Assembly: GCF_001027925.1 (NCBI RefSeq)
Contig: NZ_LECT01000025.1
Coordinates: 62,001 to 126,000 of the forward strand
DNA: 64,000 bases
DNA from: Rhodopirellula islandica
GTDB taxonomy: Bacteria > Planctomycetota > Planctomycetia > Pirellulales > Pirellulaceae
Direction of reading: 5' to 3'
This document shows, piece after piece, positions 34,656 to 42,980 of the stretch. The stretch's first letter is position 1, and each line of letters begins with the position of its first letter. A model generated the notes under the pieces. That model made no database searches. It was not told where the DNA came from and was given only the letters and a program-made list of their open reading frames with translations. The position numbers and the translations under genes are program-made.

Positions 34656-35501
34656 CTAAACCAACACTTCGGCGCGAATCTTGGTGAGCAGTTCGATTGC
34701 GTCTCCGATCTCTGCCTTTTGACGCGTGGGGTCCTCCGGAATTTCGCGTTCGATCGTCAGGGGGCCGGCGTATCCAATTTCTCGAAGCGTCTGCAGGTAG
34801 GTTTCCATGCCGACGTCGCCTTGTCCCAGGGGGACTTCGCGTCCAAACGTGACGCCAGGCTGATCGCTCCACAGGCCGTCTTTGCAGTGAACGCTGCGGA
34901 CATGGGAGCCCACTTTTCGAAGGGCTTCGATGGGGTCGCCGGATCCGTACAGAATCATGTTGGCGGGATCGAAGTTGATTTTCAGGTTGTCGCGTTCGAC
35001 CGAGTCGATGAACGTCAGCAGTCCGTCCGCGGTTTCCTGACCGGTTTCCAGGTGCAGAAACTGTTCGTTGGATCGGCAGTGGTCGCACAGTTGCTGGGTG
35101 ACTTCGACGATGCCTTCGTAGTCTTCATCGGATGGATCATGCGGAACAAATCCCACATGCAACGCCACGCAGTCAACGCCCAGCAAGCGAGCGAAGTCGC
35201 TGATTTCCATCATCTCTTTCAAGCGTGATTGGCGTGTCGCGGGTGGAACCAGACCGACGGTTTTGATCACGGTTGGAATGTCGGCGTAGCTTTCGCCCTC
35301 GAACCCACCGAAGACGGCGGTGCACTGGACGCCGTATTCATCCAACTGGGCTTTGAATTGTTGAGCGGCTTCGGCGGTTCGGTTGCCAGCGTGTGGGGCG
35401 TGCAGCTGAATCGTTGGCACTCCCAGTTCACGAATGACTGGCCAAGCGACTCCCAGTCCCGCGTCGATGGAAGCAAATACACCAAGGGGCCATGAAGACA
35501 T
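34656..35501 (-). CDS. Sugar phosphate isomerase/epimerase (xylose isomerase-like TIM barrel)
   Basis: 281 residues with the AP-endonuclease-2 TIM barrel plan: WPVIRELGVPTIQLHAPHAG, VDCVALHVGFVPHDPSDEDY, FLHLETGQETADGLLTFI, LKINFDPANMILYGSGDPIE, HVRSVHCKDGLW, and a final GPLTIEREIPEDPTRQ strand. The metal-binding Glu, Asp, His and Glu positions are all present. The family includes hydroxypyruvate, inosose and allulose isomerases; the exact substrate cannot be read. It is on the same strand as mgtE, 76 bases downstream of it, but a functional link is unlikely. Confidence 0.86.
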   Translation of the reverse strand: MSSWPLGVFASIDAGLGVAWPVIRELGVPTIQLHAPHAGNRTAEAAQQFKAQLDEYGVQCTAVFGGFEGESYADIPTVIKTVGLVPPATRQSRLKEMMEISDFARLLGVDCVALHVGFVPHDPSDEDYEGIVEVTQQLCDHCRSNEQFLHLETGQETADGLLTFIDSVERDNLKINFDPANMILYGSGDPIEALRKVGSHVRSVHCKDGLWSDQPGVTFGREVPLGQGDVGMETYLQTLREIGYAGPLTIEREIPEDPTRQKAEIGDAIELLTKIRAEVLV

Positions 35502-35577
35502 AAAACGGTCCTTTCAGAGAGTAGGTCGAAGAAGTGTGAGGCGGGACGCGGAAGGGACTGCGTCTGCCGAGCCGTTC

Positions 35578-36927
35578 TCAGCCGAGCAGCACGCGAGCGA
35601 CGTTGATGTAGATCACGATGCCTAAGATATCAACTATTCCGGCCACAAAGGGGTTGCTCATCAGAGCGGGGTCCAAACCCATTCGTTTGAATAAGATTGG
35701 CAGCGTGACACCGCACATGCAGCCGCAGAAGATGACTGACAACAGCGTGCAGGGAATCACGAGGGCTGCCCAGGCGGTCGGGGCAATTGCCAGAGCAACC
35801 AAAAAGCCGATCAGCGAGAGGAAGCTGCCCAGGAGCAACGAAACAACGAATTCCCGCGAAAGCACTCGCGGTAGATCGCTGTTCTTGACTTCGCCACCGG
35901 TCATCGCGGTGATGACCAAGGTTGCCGATTGGCTGCCCGAGTTGCCACCGGCGCTGATGATCAGCGGGATGAACCAAACCAGCCACGCGAAGGAATTCAG
36001 TTCATCCTCGTAGGCCCGCAGGGCAAATGCGGTCAGCAACGCGGCGAAGAATAGGATCGTCAACCAAATGCCGCGTTTGTACGACAGCTTGATCAACCCG
36101 ATTCGCAGGAAGTCATCTTCCAGCGGTGCGACAGCGGCGATGCGCTGGGCATCTTCGGTCAATTCTTCTCGCACAACATCGATGACATCGTCGTGAGTGA
36201 TGATGCCCAGCAACTGACGTCCCGAATCAACCACGGGAATGGCCAGCAAGTTGAACCGTTCGACTTTATTCGCCACGGACTCTTGGTCTTCGCCGACGAG
36301 CGCGACGACGACGTCGGTTTCCATCAAATCGCCCAGCGTTTTGGTGGTGTTGCTGATCGCGGAAACCAGTTGCCGAGCCGACACGATGCCGCGCAGCAAG
36401 TTGTTGTCGTCGACGACGTACAGGTAGTAAATCGTTTCCAAGTCGCTGGCTTGGCGACTGAGTTCTTCGAGCGCTTCGCGAGCGGTGAAGCGTTCGGCCA
36501 ACTTGGCCACGTCGGTCGTCATCAACGAGCCAGCGGTGCCCTCGACATACGAACGCAATCGTTCGATGTCACGGCGATCGATCACCGGCAACAGCGGCAG
36601 GATCTTTTCGACCGTTGCCGTTGGCAAAGCGTGAATCAGGTCGACGCGGTCATCGGGTGGAATTTCCTCGATCAACTCGGCGGCTTGATCGGCCGGCTCC
36701 CGAGTCAACATGTTCAGCTTTCGGTCCTCTTCGAAGTAACCGAAAATCTCGGCTCGCCGGTAGGGTTCGGCGTGTTGCAACACCGCCCAGACCTCGGCGT
36801 CTTCCAGCCCTTCCATGAACTCGGCCGTGCGGCCAGGGTTCAGAGTCACGCAGAACTCCCGCAGGTCAGTCTCCTGACCGAGTTGCAGCATTTCGCGAAG
36901 TTCGGGCAGGAAGAGCGTGTTGACCAT
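35578..36927 (-). CDS. mgtE: MgtE magnesium transporter
   Basis: 449 residues: MgtE N domain (about 20-135, superhelical, EVWAVLQHAEPYRRAEIF), two CBS domains (about 137-265; MTTDVAKLAERFTAREALEE and METDVVVALVGEDQESVANK), a plug helix, and five membrane helices (about 285-449). The selectivity motif is PLIISAGGNSGSQSATLVI, and GLDPALMSNP lies near the end. The length matches the Thermus enzyme. It forms a dimeric Mg2+ channel that closes when cytosolic Mg2+ is high. No Mg2+ riboswitch was recognised upstream. Confidence 0.94.
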   Translation of the reverse strand: MVNTLFLPELREMLQLGQETDLREFCVTLNPGRTAEFMEGLEDAEVWAVLQHAEPYRRAEIFGYFEEDRKLNMLTREPADQAAELIEEIPPDDRVDLIHALPTATVEKILPLLPVIDRRDIERLRSYVEGTAGSLMTTDVAKLAERFTAREALEELSRQASDLETIYYLYVVDDNNLLRGIVSARQLVSAISNTTKTLGDLMETDVVVALVGEDQESVANKVERFNLLAIPVVDSGRQLLGIITHDDVIDVVREELTEDAQRIAAVAPLEDDFLRIGLIKLSYKRGIWLTILFFAALLTAFALRAYEDELNSFAWLVWFIPLIISAGGNSGSQSATLVITAMTGGEVKNSDLPRVLSREFVVSLLLGSFLSLIGFLVALAIAPTAWAALVIPCTLLSVIFCGCMCGVTLPILFKRMGLDPALMSNPFVAGIVDILGIVIYINVARVLLG

Positions 36928-37024
36928 CTGGACCTCGAGAGACTGAATTCATCGAATCCGGTTGCGTCGGAACTGTTCCGAGCGTTGATTCCTCCCAGCA
37001 ACCACGTTGCCGAATGAGGGGTCG

Positions 37025-37594
37025 TCAGTTGTTGACGCGTTCGACGTATTCGTTGTTGATGGTGTTGATCTTGATCACGTTGCCTTCTTTGATAAATCCA
37101 GGCACGTTGAACTCAGCACCGGTTTCGACGAGCGCGGGCTTGGTGACGTTGGTGGCCGTGTCGCCCTTGGTTCCGGGGCCACACTCAGTGACTTCCAGGT
37201 GCACGTGCTGAGGAGGCTCGACCACGATCGCGGCGCCGTTGTAAAGCGTCATCGAGCACTCGGTGCCGTCCTTGAGGTACTTCCAAATGTCGCCGGCGAC
37301 GTCGTTGGGGACTTCGTATTGCTCAAAGGTGGTGCCGTCCATGAACACGTAGTCTTGGCCTTGGCGATACAAAAATTGCACCGTGGTTGTTTCCACGTCG
37401 GCGGCTTCGAGCGAGTCGCCGCCTTTGTACGTCCGGTCCAGCGAGGTGCCGCGAATCAAGTTTTTCATCTTGCACTTGTACATCGCGTTGCCCTTGCCGG
37501 GTTTGACGAAGTTCATTTCGGTTATCAAATAAGGTTCGCCGTCGATTTGAACCTTCAGTCCTTTGCGAAAATCGCTGGTGTTGTACGTTGCCAC
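37025..37594 (-). CDS. efp: Elongation factor P
   Basis: 189 residues from a GTG at 37594, preceded by GGAG. This start gives the standard N-terminus (V/M-A-T-Y-N-T-S-D-F-R-K-G) and places the modified lysine at exactly 34, as in E. coli: NFVKPGKGNA, Lys34. The three beta-barrel domains follow: KINL-type KCKMKNLIRGTSLDRTYKGG, DYVFMDGTTFEQYEVP, and the last with HVHLEVTECGPGTKGDTATN. It relieves ribosome stalling at proline runs. The divergent gene 45 bases away encodes the aminomutase that makes its modifying group. Confidence 0.96.
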   Translation of the reverse strand: MATYNTSDFRKGLKVQIDGEPYLITEMNFVKPGKGNAMYKCKMKNLIRGTSLDRTYKGGDSLEAADVETTTVQFLYRQGQDYVFMDGTTFEQYEVPNDVAGDIWKYLKDGTECSMTLYNGAAIVVEPPQHVHLEVTECGPGTKGDTATNVTKPALVETGAEFNVPGFIKEGNVIKINTINNEYVERVNN

Positions 37595-37639
37595 GGTGGG
37601 CTCCACTATCAATCGGAAAAGCCAAACGGAAAATAATCA

Positions 37640-38788
37640 GTGAACCGAGTCCTGGGAGGAAACGTTCGTGGGGGCAGTTTAGCGGCCAAAACCGAATTTG
37701 TCCCGGTGGGGGAACCGCCTCAAAACCAAGGTTCCGACGATGTTTCTGTGCAAAAAAGCGATGAGTTGAAACGAGAGTCCTTGCAAACCAAAGCACAACC
37801 CGAAACCGCGAATTGGCGTGGCTCGATGAAGCGGGCCCTTCGCTCGGTGGGGGAATTGCGCCAACACCTGAATTTGGACCCTCCAGCGGGTGTTCTCGAC
37901 AACTCGCAGGTCGCCGAAGACCACGGTTTTCCCGTGTTTGTGCCGCTGGAATTTGCTTCGCGAATGAAGCCCGGCGACCCCAACGACCCGCTGTTGCGGC
38001 AAGTGTTGCCTGTGCCCAAGGAAGCCGTCTCGCCCGAGGGTTTCAGCAGTGATCCGGTGGGCGATTTGCACGCCGCCGTTGCACCGGGGTTGCTGCACAA
38101 ATACCACGGTCGTGCACTCGCGATCACAACGGGCGCCTGCGGCATTCACTGTCGATATTGCTTTCGTCGCGAATTTCCGTACAGCGAAAACAGCAGTCGC
38201 GGCGACCACCTCGAGTTGGCCCTGAAATACCTGCGGGAGCAGGATTCGATCGAAGAGGTTCTGCTCAGCGGGGGCGATCCGCTAACGCTGACCGATGATT
38301 CGGTGGCCGATTTGATGCAGCAAATCGAGGCGATTCCGCACGTCCGCCGGTTGCGCTGGCACACGCGGATGCCGATTGTGATCCCGTCCCGAGTGACGAA
38401 TGCATGGATCGAACGAATGCGATCCTCTCGATTGACTTCGTGGGTGGTCGTTCATTGCAATCATCCGGCCGAACTGGATGCCGAAACAGGCGCGGCGCTG
38501 ATGCGATTGGTCGACGCGGGGGTTCCGGTTTTGAACCAAGCCGTCTTGTTGCGAGGCGTCAACGACGACGCGGAGGTGCTGGAATCGTTGTGCCGGAGGC
38601 TGATTGATTTGCGAGTGATGCCGTATTACTTGCACCAACTGGACAAAGTTCGTGGGGCGGCTCACTTCGAAGTCGACCAGGATCGTGGTCGCGCGCTGAT
38701 CCGTGAGTTAGAATCGCGTCTGCCCGGTTTCGCCGTTCCCCGATTTGTGTGCGAGCAAGCCGGTCAAGCATCCAAGACACGGCTTTGA
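37640..38788 (+). CDS. epmB: EF-P beta-lysylation aminomutase EpmB (KamA family)
   Basis: 382 residues; the conserved part starts about 55 residues in (NWRGSMKRALRSVGELRQHL), so a later start is possible. Radical SAM cluster motif GACGIHCRYCFRR (C-x3-C-x2-C), EEVLLSGGDPL, and the PLP Lys in YLHQLDKVRGAAHF, which closely resembles E. coli EpmB rather than catabolic lysine 2,3-aminomutase. It converts (S)-alpha-lysine to (R)-beta-lysine for attachment to EF-P Lys34. Its divergent neighbour efp supports this. No epmA ligase gene is in the window. Confidence 0.93.
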   Translation: MNRVLGGNVRGGSLAAKTEFVPVGEPPQNQGSDDVSVQKSDELKRESLQTKAQPETANWRGSMKRALRSVGELRQHLNLDPPAGVLDNSQVAEDHGFPVFVPLEFASRMKPGDPNDPLLRQVLPVPKEAVSPEGFSSDPVGDLHAAVAPGLLHKYHGRALAITTGACGIHCRYCFRREFPYSENSSRGDHLELALKYLREQDSIEEVLLSGGDPLTLTDDSVADLMQQIEAIPHVRRLRWHTRMPIVIPSRVTNAWIERMRSSRLTSWVVVHCNHPAELDAETGAALMRLVDAGVPVLNQAVLLRGVNDDAEVLESLCRRLIDLRVMPYYLHQLDKVRGAAHFEVDQDRGRALIRELESRLPGFAVPRFVCEQAGQASKTRL

Positions 38789-38867
38789 TGGGAGTTCGTT
38801 CCGGTGAGGCAAAGCCAGGACGTGCCATTCGTGTTTCTGGGTTGATCGCCACTCATCGAGAATTGCA

Positions 38868-40613
38868 TTGAACAAGCCGATCGCTGATTCGCCGATTTCC
38901 TCTGCCGCGACCTCCGGCAGTGTTTCCAATCCGGTGTCAGCATGGCTGCAAGCGTCGTTTGCGTCGGTCGTCAACGCCTTGCATTTCAATCCCGTCGCAG
39001 CGTTCCGTAACAACCCGGTCCTGCAACGAGAGTTGCTGGTCAATTTGCGAACGAACCGATCGTTCCTGCTGTTGCTGGTTTACCAAGTGGTGTTGGCCGC
39101 GGTCACCTTGGTGGCTTGGCCTGACGACGAGCGATTGGATCTCAGCCAGGACCCGCCCTCGGCGCGTCGTTTGGTCGATTTGTTTTTCCTTGGCCAATAC
39201 GTGATTGCATCGTTGATGGCCCCCAGTTTCGCGGCGGGGACCATTTCCGGTGAGAAGGAACGGCAAACCTATGAGATGTTGCTGGCCAGCCCATTGAAGC
39301 CGAGTGCGATCGTGCTGGGCAAATTGGTCGCCGCACTGACCCATTTGGCGCTGCTGATTGTCGCGTCGCTGCCCATCATCGTGCTGTTCTTGCCGCTCGG
39401 TGGAGTCAGCGTCTACGAGGTCGCGGCGGCCTATCTGGGGCTGTTCATCTCGGTGGTGCTGTTTGGCGCGATCGGGGTGTTTTGCAGCAGCTACTTTTCA
39501 CGGACCAGCAATTCGTTGGTGGTCAGCTACTTGCTGATTCTGCCGTTGGTGATCGGTGGCGTGTTGATGTGGCAGATGCTGGCCGGGGATGGTTTGTTGC
39601 GGCTCAAAGTGGTCGTGTTGGTGGTGCCCGCGTTTGCCCTGGCGGCCGTTACGCTGATGTGTGCCGCGGCGGCTTCCCGGATGCTGTATCCGCCGGACGT
39701 GGGCAGCGAAGGCAAGGAGGTCGTGGACCTGGAACAAGAAGCGGCGGAAGCCGTTGGGTTGGTGATTCAGCCCGATCAATTCCCCGATCGGTTGTTCGCA
39801 CCGCCACGACGAGAAACGTTGATGGCCGATGGTGCCAACCCGGTTTATGACAAAGAGATTCACGGTGAGATCTTCAGCCAGGGCACGTTGATGCTGCGGT
39901 TGGTGATTCAGATCAGCATCTTGCTCGCGATCCCGTTGATGGGAGCACTGTTGTTTTGGCAAACCCCGCACGCCCCATGGTTCGCGGTCTATGTGATCGT
40001 GTTCAACATGTTGGTTGGTCCGGTGTTTCTGGCCGGGACGATGACCAGCGAACGTGAGCGGCAGACGTTGGATCTGTTGATCACAACCACGTTGTCGCCT
40101 TGGAAGATCTTTTGGGGCAAGTTCATCGTCGGCTTTCGGGTCGCGTTTGTACTGACCAGTTTCCTGGTTTGGCCGATGCTGCTGGGCGTGGGGCTGAACA
40201 CGGATTTTTATTCCAGTTGGCCGTTGATCGTTGGTATGTTTGCGATCCCCGTTGTGGTCAGCATCGTCAACGCAGTGATCGCGATGACCGCCTCGCTGTA
40301 TCAAGAACGCACGTCGATGGCCTTGATGACCACCTACCTGGCCTTGATCGTGTTGTACGTGGTTCCGCCGGGCGCTCGGGTGTTGGCGTCGACGCTGGGG
40401 CTGTCATCAACTGTTCAGCAGTGGATTGAATGGACGGGGGTGGCCAGTCCCTTCTCCGCTTTGTTTTCGCTGCCGATCGGACCGCTCTTGATGCGTGGAG
40501 ATTCGTCTTACGCGGGGCAACCGGTGTTGGTGATCGGGTACTTCGTCTGCAGTTTGCTGATCATTGCGTTGGCGGCCTGCCTGATCGCCTGGAAGCTGCG
40601 CCCGAAGCATTAA
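38868..40613 (+). CDS. ABC-2 type permease with two homologous halves
   Basis: 581 residues, from a TTG at 38868 because no nearer ATG exists before the first conserved helix. Each half carries the ABC-2 permease signature: GTISGEKERQTYEMLLASPL (about residue 122) and GTMTSERERQTLDLLITTTL (about residue 390), followed by a W/L-GK motif and a set of hydrophobic helices. Twelve or more helices are expected, so one chain may form the whole membrane channel. No ATPase gene is adjacent; the nearest one in the window is at 53268 with its own permease. Substrate unknown. Confidence 0.85.
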   Translation: MNKPIADSPISSAATSGSVSNPVSAWLQASFASVVNALHFNPVAAFRNNPVLQRELLVNLRTNRSFLLLLVYQVVLAAVTLVAWPDDERLDLSQDPPSARRLVDLFFLGQYVIASLMAPSFAAGTISGEKERQTYEMLLASPLKPSAIVLGKLVAALTHLALLIVASLPIIVLFLPLGGVSVYEVAAAYLGLFISVVLFGAIGVFCSSYFSRTSNSLVVSYLLILPLVIGGVLMWQMLAGDGLLRLKVVVLVVPAFALAAVTLMCAAAASRMLYPPDVGSEGKEVVDLEQEAAEAVGLVIQPDQFPDRLFAPPRRETLMADGANPVYDKEIHGEIFSQGTLMLRLVIQISILLAIPLMGALLFWQTPHAPWFAVYVIVFNMLVGPVFLAGTMTSERERQTLDLLITTTLSPWKIFWGKFIVGFRVAFVLTSFLVWPMLLGVGLNTDFYSSWPLIVGMFAIPVVVSIVNAVIAMTASLYQERTSMALMTTYLALIVLYVVPPGARVLASTLGLSSTVQQWIEWTGVASPFSALFSLPIGPLLMRGDSSYAGQPVLVIGYFVCSLLIIALAACLIAWKLRPKH

Positions 40614-41326
40614 GCAGGTCGGCTGGAATGATCGGGCACAACCATGTGAGCCATTTGGGCGTTGGCCCCGGTTGCGAAATGTTTGCTATTAACGATCTGA
40701 TAGCGAATGCAATTTTTCTTCCGGCTTCTATCTTTCTTCATCCCGGTAGGAATTTCAGATGGTAGCCGGGGGTCGCTGCGTGGGACGTTCGAAAAACAAA
40801 TGGTGGCTGGCGTCTGGGTTTCGCCCCGGATGGGGCCGTCGTGGGAGTTGGGGGCGTCCCTCGCTCACGCTTCGGGTTGTGATGGGTGGTCTTGGCCGAC
40901 TCGGACGGCAAGAGTGCCCGTCCTACATTCGTTGAAACGTCGTTGGCGACTGAGTCGACAAGCCGTCAACATTTGACGCTCTGATAGCGGATGCAAATTT
41001 TCTTCCGGCTACCATCTGTCATCCCGGTAGGGATGAAAACTTGCGCAAACGAACACGCTCCACAACACCGAATATTTAGCAGTCCAGCGTTAGCCCCGGT
41101 TGCGCGTGAAAACCGTGGCTAACGCCAACGGCTCACATACCCGACGACACCTGCGTACCTGTTTAGGAAGGGGACAGAGCCACAGGGAAGCGGGGACGCG
41201 GGTGAGGTTCGAAAACGCTTGTCTCGGATCGGTGTCGGACCTTGCGGCCAGCCCGCGAAAATGACAGTCTACCGGGCCCGCGATTTGCGATTGAAATCCG
41301 TCTCCCTTCACCTGTTGCAGCGATTT
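40614..41326. repeat. Intergenic cluster of dispersed repeat families B and C
   Basis: No gene. Family C unit: CTGATAGCGRATGCAAWTTT, then TTCTTCCGGCT, CATCCCGGTAGG and AGATGGTAGCCGGGG, present twice here (about 40697 and 40981), again at 49992, and in related form at 42450 and 42600. Family B lies at 40775-40890. CCGTGGCTAACGCC...GGCTCACAT closes the cluster (about 41116), as at 50275 and 50470. Confidence 0.7.
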
Positions 41327-42400
41327 ATGAGCCTCGTCACGACTCCATTCGGCCAAACCAAGGACGGGAAACCAGTCCAGAAAATCACGCTGACCAATTC
41401 ACACGGCCATCGTGTCTCGGTGATGAACTGGGGAGCATCGTTGCTCGAAGTGGAAGTGCCCGATCGCGATGGCAAGTTGGCGAACGTCAACATGGTGTTT
41501 GACTCGCTCGACCGATACCTGGATTCACATCCCGGTTTCGGAAGTTCGATCGGTCGGTTTTGCAATCGCATAGGCTTCGGCAAATTTGACATCGACGGCG
41601 AGGCTTACCAGGTCACCGTCAATCACGGCCAGCACTGCTTGCATGGCGGCGAAGTCAATTTTTCACACAAGTGGTGGGATGCTGATCTGGTTTCCGGAAA
41701 AGACGCCCATGGCAATCCGGAGGTTGGTGTTCGGTACAGCTTGGTCAGCCCCGATGGCGACGAAGGTTTTCCTGGGGAGGTGACCGTGACGGCGGAGTAT
41801 CGCTGGAACGACGCCAGCGAACTGACGATCGAGTTCACCGCGACGACGACCAAGCCAACGCATGTGAATTTGACCAACCACAGCTACTGGAATTTGGCTG
41901 GGATCTCACCTGGCGACGGTGGAGCCAGCTCCGTGCGTGACTACCTGATGTTGTTGCACTGCAACGAGACATTGGATGTCGATGACGATTTGATCCCGAC
42001 CGGATCGACGTCCCCGGTCGAGGGCACACCCTTTGATTTCTTGCATCCCGAAACGATCGGCAAACGAATCGAGCAGTTGCCTGCGACGAAGGGTTATGAC
42101 CATTGCTATGTTGTCGCGGGAGAGCCTGGCACGCTACGACCGGCAGCTCGCGTGGTTGATCCCAAGAGCGGACGAACGTTTGAGATTGAAACAACTCAAC
42201 CAGGCATGCAGCTTTACACCGCCAACCACTTGGGCGGCAACGCCTCGTCGGCCGGGCACAAGTCCCACGAAGCGTTCTGCTTGGAAACCCAACACGCGCC
42301 CGACGCATGCAATCGCCCCGAATTCAAAAGCACGCTGCTGCGTCCCGGTGACACGCTGAAAGAAACGACGGTGCACCGATTTGGTGTGGAAGCTGGTTGA
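41327..42400 (+). CDS. galM: Aldose 1-epimerase (galactose mutarotase)
   Basis: 357 residues from the ATG at 41327. Family motifs are in order: SVMNWGASLLEVEVPDRDGK, FGSSIGRFCNRIGFGKFDID, VNHGQHCLHGG, VNLTNHSYWNLAG with the catalytic-acid His, GYDHCYVV, and LETQHAPDACNRPEF with the catalytic-base Glu. It interconverts the alpha and beta anomers of hexoses. There is no signal peptide, so it is probably cytoplasmic. It stands alone between repeat clusters, with no gal operon nearby. Confidence 0.95.
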   Translation: MSLVTTPFGQTKDGKPVQKITLTNSHGHRVSVMNWGASLLEVEVPDRDGKLANVNMVFDSLDRYLDSHPGFGSSIGRFCNRIGFGKFDIDGEAYQVTVNHGQHCLHGGEVNFSHKWWDADLVSGKDAHGNPEVGVRYSLVSPDGDEGFPGEVTVTAEYRWNDASELTIEFTATTTKPTHVNLTNHSYWNLAGISPGDGGASSVRDYLMLLHCNETLDVDDDLIPTGSTSPVEGTPFDFLHPETIGKRIEQLPATKGYDHCYVVAGEPGTLRPAARVVDPKSGRTFEIETTQPGMQLYTANHLGGNASSAGHKSHEAFCLETQHAPDACNRPEFKSTLLRPGDTLKETTVHRFGVEAG

Positions 42401-42980
42401 TTGGTTTTGGGCATTGAAAAAGCTAAATTGAAAATTGTAAATTTGAAATTTGCTTTGTAGCCGGGGGTTGCTGCGTCGCAGCGCACCCCCGGAAACGAAA
42501 AGCTCACCCCGACCCTGGAAGGGTCGCAGAGTCTTCGACCCTCTCAGGGTCGGGGATTGTCGGGTGCTTGAATCCGGTGGTGTTCACTGCGTTCAAACCA
42601 CCGGCTACCGTCTGCAATCCCTTCGGGATGAAACTTTCGCAAACCGACATCCTCTGAAACGCCCAAACGTTTCGCAATTCAGCATTGGCCTGGGCTGTGT
42701 TTGGGAACTGTGGCGACCGCCAAGCGGCTCACATACCCGAAGACTCCTTCGTGCGTGTTAACCGGGCCTAACGGCCGTCGGCTCACGTGGTCGGTGCGGT
42801 AGTCGAAACCTACGACGGCCATTTTTCAATTTGCAATTGTCAATTTTACTTTTGCAATGACTGCCGCAGGTATACCGACGTGGTGCTTACGCCGATCGCA
42901 ATGTTCTTTTGCCACTGCATCGCCGGCTTGAACGAGTGCGTGTTAACCGGGCCTAACGGCCGTCGGCTCACATGGGCGAT
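42401..42980. repeat. Intergenic repeat cluster with a 36-bp exact direct repeat
   Basis: No gene. The AT-rich element is at 42411-42455 and in related form at 42819-42857. GTAGCCGGGGG at 42459 and the GGCTACCG...GGGATGAAACTT block near 42603 belong to family C. A 36-base sequence starting GTGCGTGTTAACCGGGCCTA occurs identically at 42751-42786 and 42936-42971, 185 bases apart. Confidence 0.75.

Noticed and set aside
40769-40890. Possible small gene near the ABC-2 permease
   Set aside because: The sequence is a copy of repeat family B, also found at 605-800, and is not coding.
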